From NCBI GenBank assembly GCA_947173495.1, contig CAMWFQ010000009.1:111227-175226 (forward strand): 64,000 nucleotides of DNA, read 5' to 3'. Below the pieces are notes generated by a model. It had not been told where the DNA came from. It saw only the letters and a program-made list of their open reading frames with translations, and searched no databases. Below, piece by piece: positions 60,002 to 64,000 of the stretch (positions are counted from its first letter, which is position 1; each line of letters begins with the position of its first letter). The stretch comes from an uncultured Lachnospiraceae bacterium. GTDB taxonomy: Bacteria > Bacillota > Clostridia > Lachnospirales > Lachnospiraceae. Both the position numbers and the translations under genes were made by a program.

Positions 60002-61105
60002 TCAATCTGTACAGGAAAAAGAACCATCCAGAAATGTCCGCATCACCGGTATCAGATGATTTGCCCAGACTTTACAGCCTTCTGTATCCGGATGGGCGCC
60101 ATATCTGGATTTCCCTTCCGCTTCCGGCCCATCAAGCAAGATCGCCACATTATCAAAAAAGCTGTCTGCAGTTTGAGAGAGCTCTTCACGGATGCAGGTA
60201 TTGATATGAAGCCATTTCCTGAGGGCCTCATCTGTCAAATCAAAGGGAGGCAGCGTCTGGATCATGACTTTTACACCGGCCTTTTGCAGGCCTGTGATGA
60301 TTGTTTTCAGGTCGCTCTCTGTTTCTTCGGCCGTTCTTTCATGAAGGATATCATTTATGCCGTAACATACGATTATGAAATCCATTTGTCTGGCCTTGTA
60401 GAACCACGCGCCGCAGCTTGCGACGTCGCTTGCCCTTCCATAGCCAAGTCCCAGATTCCAGTAAGAATAATCCTCTCCCAGTCCTTCTGCGGTAAGGGCA
60501 TTCCAGTGGGCGTAGGAATTTACAGGCGTGCCGATTCCCTGGGTAATGGAATCGCCCAGAAACCCTACTCTGGCACGGACGTTCCTGTCGCATCCCAGCA
60601 TTCCTGGAAAGGGCATCCGGACAGAAGGAATCCATTTCCCGTTTTCTTTTATAAAAGCAGGCAGAATGCTTTCTTCATGACAGGGAATCATCCTGCCGCG
60701 GAATTCTGTTTCCAGGCAGATGAAATCTCCCTTTTTAACACTCAGCAGGACAGGGTCTGAAGTGAAAAACTCCCCGGGCATTACGGACTTGTGATCCCTG
60801 CCCTGGAAAGTCAGAGGATAGCGTCTTGCTTCTTTTCCGGGGAAGGCTTCATCACAAGTTTCAGCAACACTCAGGAAGGACCCTGTGATTTCCCATGCAT
60901 CGCAGAGCAGATTGCAGCGACTCGCTGAACCGTCTCCATAGGTACTGTCAAGGATGTTGGAGAAGAGCAGGGAATAGCGGCAGTTTCCGCCGGCATATAC
61001 CTTGTAGTATATTCTGCCGGTATGCTTTTGCTTATCGGATAAAAAATAAAATTGATTGCCGCTTCCGGCAAGGGTGTTGGAGCTGTAGGCAGAAAACCAG
61101 TTCAT
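60002..61105 (-). CDS. SGNH/GDSL hydrolase with N-terminal beta domain
   Basis: Encodes 367 residues. Residues 1-160 form a beta-rich domain of carbohydrate-esterase type. The SGNH part has block I FLGDSITQG with the nucleophile Ser, block III CYGINDIL, and block V YGAHPDTEG. In block V the usual Asp of the Asp-x-x-His pair is Tyr, so the catalytic dyad may be altered or the Asp supplied elsewhere. No signal peptide. Such enzymes deacetylate sugars or glycans. It stands alone, in front of the AraC gene at 61210, which is transcribed in the same direction. Confidence 0.88.
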   Translation of the reverse strand: MNWFSAYSSNTLAGSGNQFYFLSDKQKHTGRIYYKVYAGGNCRYSLLFSNILDSTYGDGSASRCNLLCDAWEITGSFLSVAETCDEAFPGKEARRYPLTFQGRDHKSVMPGEFFTSDPVLLSVKKGDFICLETEFRGRMIPCHEESILPAFIKENGKWIPSVRMPFPGMLGCDRNVRARVGFLGDSITQGIGTPVNSYAHWNALTAEGLGEDYSYWNLGLGYGRASDVASCGAWFYKARQMDFIIVCYGINDILHERTAEETESDLKTIITGLQKAGVKVMIQTLPPFDLTDEALRKWLHINTCIREELSQTADSFFDNVAILLDGPEAEGKSRYGAHPDTEGCKVWANHLIPVMRTFLDGSFSCTD

Positions 61106-61209
61106 ATTTTCACTCTTTCCTCCTTCTGAATTATCAATAAACGGTCATGCGATACGTGGCAGTATTTGACCTGCAGCAGGCTGTTCTTGGCAGGCGGGCG
61201 ATGAAAGCC

Positions 61210-62055
61210 TCAGACCTCCAGCGCCCGGTACTGGGCCGGCGTCATCTTCAGCTGCCGTTTAAAGCTGCAACAGAAAACGCTCTCGCTGGAAAAGCCTGTG
61301 CTGAAACAGATATCCTTTACCGTCATGCGTGAGTTTTTCAAAAGATACTTGGCCGCAGAGATCCGGGTATGAAGGAGATATTCGTGAGGTGTGAATCCGG
61401 TCTCTTTCTTAAAGGTACGGATGAAATGGTACTGACTTAAGCCTACACGGCGTGCCAGCTCTTCATTGCCAATCTCCTCCGCAAAGTGCTCATTGATATA
61501 AGTGATGATTTCCTCCGCCATATTTGTATAATTGAAGCTGTCTGCCTGCAAAGGGGTATATAAAAGGAAAGAGGTAAGAATATCGGTGAGATACTTGGAC
61601 ATTAAAGGTTCACGTACCAGCTCTCCGGACAAAAAAGTTTGATAAACAGCTTCCAGCTTGTTTACGACAGAGCCGGCATCCGGAAGAGAAAAGATATTCC
61701 CCACATGAGAAACGATGCTTTCATACCAGGGGCGGGCACTGACGCCGTCAAAATGACACCACAAAGATTCCCATCCGATATCAGTGTAGTAGGCATGAAC
61801 CTGATAACAGTCAAGCAGAACGAAATAACCGGCATGAACAGAGGACTTCTGACCTTCATATTCCAGGGTCAGGCATCCTTTTTTGATGTACATGAGAAGA
61901 AAACTGTCATAGGATTCCCGTTGCAGATGATAACCGGGCTGATAAATAAAATACCCGCACTGCAGAGGATAAAAGAACATTTTCTGCGCCGACCGGCTGG
62001 GAGTATAAACGAAATAATTCGATTCAGGGGAAATATATTTTTCGCGGGACTGCAA
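61210..62055 (-). CDS. AraC-family transcriptional regulator
   Basis: Encodes 281 residues. A cupin-like N-terminal domain (YDSFLLMYIKKGCLTLEYEG, then AGYFVLLDCYQVHAYY) is followed by the AraC domain with NEELARRVGLSQYHFIRTF, then VKDICFSTGFSSESVFCCSF and MTPAQYRALEV. It is divergent from the carboxylesterase at 62352 with a 296-bp control region containing a promoter and a type A leader. The upstream-facing SGNH hydrolase gene on the same strand may be co-regulated. Confidence 0.92.
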   Translation of the reverse strand: MQSREKYISPESNYFVYTPSRSAQKMFFYPLQCGYFIYQPGYHLQRESYDSFLLMYIKKGCLTLEYEGQKSSVHAGYFVLLDCYQVHAYYTDIGWESLWCHFDGVSARPWYESIVSHVGNIFSLPDAGSVVNKLEAVYQTFLSGELVREPLMSKYLTDILTSFLLYTPLQADSFNYTNMAEEIITYINEHFAEEIGNEELARRVGLSQYHFIRTFKKETGFTPHEYLLHTRISAAKYLLKNSRMTVKDICFSTGFSSESVFCCSFKRQLKMTPAQYRALEV

Positions 62056-62180
62056 GGGGAACCTCCTGATTTATATTTATGTATCAACTATAGCAGTTAC
62101 CGGCGGGAATGTAAACAGATGGGAATCGTCCGTGCCGGCATGAACAGGTACGGAAGACGTAAAAATTTTATACAGCCTGG

Positions 62181-62210
62181 TTGCGCAGCGGGGAAAAAAT
62201 AGATTATAAT
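62181..62210 (+). promoter_or_regulatory. Promoter of the carboxylesterase gene
   Basis: TTGCGC (62181-62186) and perfect TATAAT (62205-62210) are spaced 18 bp, placing the transcript start near 62217. The structured type A element begins about 20 nt later, so it is transcribed as the leader. Confidence 0.6.
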
Positions 62211-62235
62211 AAATAAAAAATGTGGGACGGGAGGG

Positions 62236-62351
62236 AAGATTGAAAATTAAAATTTTCAATCGCGAGATTTGTGTCTGCGCGCTGCTTGCCACAAACTCGT
62301 TAATCCATTCATGGATTTGCACAGCAAAGCAGCGCAGAAATGAGGGAAACA
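62236..62351 (+). ncRNA. Structured leader element, type A, copy 2
   Basis: Helix 1 is 62238-62248/62251-62261. Helix 2 pairs 62263-62273 with 62290-62299 and has a 16-nt loop beginning TCTGCGC (62274-62280). The loop start is complementary to GCGCAGA (62332-62338), directly before AATG-AGGG and ATG 62352. A hairpin AATCCAT/ATGGATT (62302-62317) lies between. Copy 1 (1953-2089) shares most of the sequence but differs in the middle, where it has one additional hairpin. The gene served is unrelated to that of copy 1. Confidence 0.6.
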
Positions 62352-63911
62352 ATGAATCGTCAATTTATCTGTCATTCGGAAACACCTGTGGTGGAAACTG
62401 ACCGGGGAAAGGTCAGGGGTTATGTCTGTAATCAGCTTTTTATTTTTAAGGGAATCCCTTATGCAAGGGCCAGGCGCTTTCATGCACCGGAACCGGTCAA
62501 ACCATGGGAAGGCGTTTTTGATGCCACAAGCTATGGCTATGTATGTCCTCTGATGGAGCAGGAGAAGCCCAGCGGAGAGCTTCTTATTCCTCATCGTTAC
62601 TGGCTCATGGATGAGAACTGCCAGAACCTGAATGTATGGACACCCGGATGTGATGGCGAAAAAAGGCCGGTGCTGGTGTGGATCCATGGAGGCGGCTTCA
62701 GGGCGGGATCGGCGATTGAACATATTGCGTATGATGGGGAAAATATGTGCCGGACAGGTCAGGTGGTGGTAGTGTCTGTGAATCACAGACTGAATGTACT
62801 GGGGTACTGCGATCTGTCTGATTTTGGTGAGGAGTATGCGAACTCCGGCAATGCAGGGACGGATGACCTCGTGGCAGCTCTGAAATGGATCCATGAAAAT
62901 ATTGCAAAATTCGGCGGAGATCCGGAGAATGTGACGTTGTTTGGCCAGTCAGGCGGAGGAGCGAAGATCACAGCCCTTTTGCAGACGCCTGCGGCGGACG
63001 GTCTCTATGCGAAAGGCATCAATATGAGCGGTGTGATCGGACCTCTCCTTGCAGACAGCAGGGGAAGCGGCAGGGAGATGGCGGAAGCTGTGATGAAAGA
63101 GCTGAACATAAACGATGTAAAAGAGCTGGAAACAGTCTCTTATCACAGACTTTCCGATGCCTGCCGGAAGGTCAGTCCTGCCCTTGAAAAGGAAGGTAAG
63201 TATGTGGGAGGTACGCCTCATCCCAATGAATTTTATAGGGGCGTTCCGGAAGTGGCTGGATTCCGGAAAGAGACCGCGCACATACCTCTTCTGGTGGGAA
63301 CCGTGTATGGAGAGTTTACTTCCTTTGTCCCGACGCCTTACGACAAACACAGAATGTCAGTGGAGGAAGGAAAAGCAAAGGTGGAGGAAGTACTGGGTAA
63401 GGAAGCGGCAGAGCAACTGCTCCCGCTCTTTGAAAAGGCATATCCGGAGCGCAACCCGGTGGATCTTCTGACGCTGGATTTTCTGTTCCGGTCGCCGGCC
63501 AGTGCCTATATCCGCCAGCGCAGCGCGCTGAATCAGTGTACATGGTCTTACTTCTTCAATCAGGATATGCCGGTGGACAGGGGAAGAACACCCTGGCATT
63601 GCGCCGATATCCCTTATGTTTTCCATAATACGGAATTGGTTCCCGTGACCTGGCAGGAAGGAGTAACCGAGAAGCTGGAGAAGCAGATTTTTGAAAGCGT
63701 AATGGCTTTTGCACGTACAGGCAATCCCAATAATGCCGCTGTTCCGCAGTGGCCGGCCAGTACGCCTGACAAGGAGCAGACCATGATATTTGACAGTCAG
63801 ACGAGACTGCGCTGCAATCATGACGCGGAGCTGATGCCGGTGTTTGAAAAATACATGGGACCTGTCTTTGCAAAAAGTAGAGAAGCGATTATGGAAGATG
63901 TGCAGCACTGA
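62352..63911 (+). CDS. Type-B carboxylesterase (para-nitrobenzyl-esterase family)
   Basis: Encodes 519 residues of the alpha/beta-hydrolase carboxylesterase type. The oxyanion-hole motif VWIHGGGFRAGS is near 115, the nucleophile Ser lies in LFGQSGGGAKI near 200, and the catalytic His in PWHCADIPYVFHN near 420. ATG 62352 has GAGGG at 62342-62346; an in-frame ATG at 62340 lies upstream in the leader, as in the copy at 2078. No signal peptide, so it is cytoplasmic. Substrates could include acylated plant glycosides. The leader RNA suggests translational control. Confidence 0.9.
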   Translation: MNRQFICHSETPVVETDRGKVRGYVCNQLFIFKGIPYARARRFHAPEPVKPWEGVFDATSYGYVCPLMEQEKPSGELLIPHRYWLMDENCQNLNVWTPGCDGEKRPVLVWIHGGGFRAGSAIEHIAYDGENMCRTGQVVVVSVNHRLNVLGYCDLSDFGEEYANSGNAGTDDLVAALKWIHENIAKFGGDPENVTLFGQSGGGAKITALLQTPAADGLYAKGINMSGVIGPLLADSRGSGREMAEAVMKELNINDVKELETVSYHRLSDACRKVSPALEKEGKYVGGTPHPNEFYRGVPEVAGFRKETAHIPLLVGTVYGEFTSFVPTPYDKHRMSVEEGKAKVEEVLGKEAAEQLLPLFEKAYPERNPVDLLTLDFLFRSPASAYIRQRSALNQCTWSYFFNQDMPVDRGRTPWHCADIPYVFHNTELVPVTWQEGVTEKLEKQIFESVMAFARTGNPNNAAVPQWPASTPDKEQTMIFDSQTRLRCNHDAELMPVFEKYMGPVFAKSREAIMEDVQH

Positions 63912-63924
63912 GTGAAAGTCAGAG

Positions 63925-63950
63925 TCCTCCGCCGTAAGGCGGGGGATTTT
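63925..63950 (+). terminator. Intrinsic terminator after the carboxylesterase
   Basis: TCCTCCGCC (63925-63933) pairs with GGCGGGGGA (63938-63946) across a GTAA loop and is followed by TTTT. The remaining 50 bases to the window edge hold no gene that I can support. Confidence 0.75.
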
Positions 63951-64000
63951 GATATGGGCTTTAGCCTGTTGAGTATGACGTAGTTTTTCGTGTTCCGAAA

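Noticed and set aside
63901..64000. The hairpin at the window end as a transposon (IS200/IS605-type) terminus.
   Set aside because: It has a normal terminator layout after a gene, and no transposase or matching left end is visible in the window.

Overview
The window reads as a chromosomal segment of a Gram-positive gut clostridium, most likely a member of Lachnospiraceae. Supporting signs are roughly 50% GC, AGGAGG-type ribosome sites with some TTG/GTG starts, YesM/YesN-type two-component systems paired with LplB/YtcP- or MalF/G-type sugar permeases that lack their own ATPase, many AraC regulators, GHKL/LytTR pairs and many short dispersed hairpin repeats. A genus (for example Eisenbergiella-like) can only be guessed. 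No rRNA, tRNA, CRISPR array, prophage or complete insertion sequence was seen.

Layout. 1-1323: the 3' part of a GH29 alpha-L-fucosidase. 1.5-9.2 kb: a small minus-strand gene, a small membrane protein coupled to a MATE exporter, a LytTR/GHKL signalling pair and a heterodimeric ABC exporter. 9.2-13.0 kb: AraC regulator, iron alcohol dehydrogenase, small protein and a Gfo/Idh/MocA oxidoreductase. 13.1-22.6 kb: first sugar locus (response regulator, histidine kinase, binding protein, two permeases, a 951-residue six-hairpin-glycosidase-like protein). 22.7-28.9 kb: DUF4185-like protein, a double AraC regulator, an AraC regulator and a GH31 glycosidase. 29.0-30.0 kb: a Fic protein. 30.3-44.3 kb: second sugar locus (response regulator, kinase, GH2 enzyme, two permeases, binding protein and a heparinase-II/III-like plus beta-helix fusion). 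44.3-46.8 kb: a toxin-antitoxin-like DUF3990/HTH pair and a second Fic protein. 46.9-48.8 kb: phosphoesterase and MATE exporter. 49.3-53.8 kb: a sugar-acid locus (FadR-type regulator, GntP permease, IlvD/Edd dehydratase). 54.0-64 kb: second ABC exporter pair, third MATE exporter, DegV protein, SGNH hydrolase, AraC regulator and type-B carboxylesterase.

How it works together. Each sugar locus has its own sensor kinase and AraC-type response regulator, lipoprotein receptor, two permeases and one or more carbohydrate-active enzymes; the energising ATPase must come from elsewhere. In the second locus the GH2 gene and the transporter operon share an almost duplicated promoter block, which points to one regulator. 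In the sugar-acid locus a 14-bp site matching at 13 positions lies in both the regulator and the permease promoters.

The most unusual feature is non-coding. At least five families of short structured repeats are scattered between genes. One family, at 1953, 13120 and 62236, forms a 5' hairpin and then a stem-loop whose loop is complementary to the segment just before the ribosome site. Sequence differs between the 13120 member and the other two, but the complementarity is kept. Each member ends with the same two in-frame ATGs 12 nt apart and a GGGA between them. This looks like a recurring pseudoknotted translational leader carried to unrelated genes.
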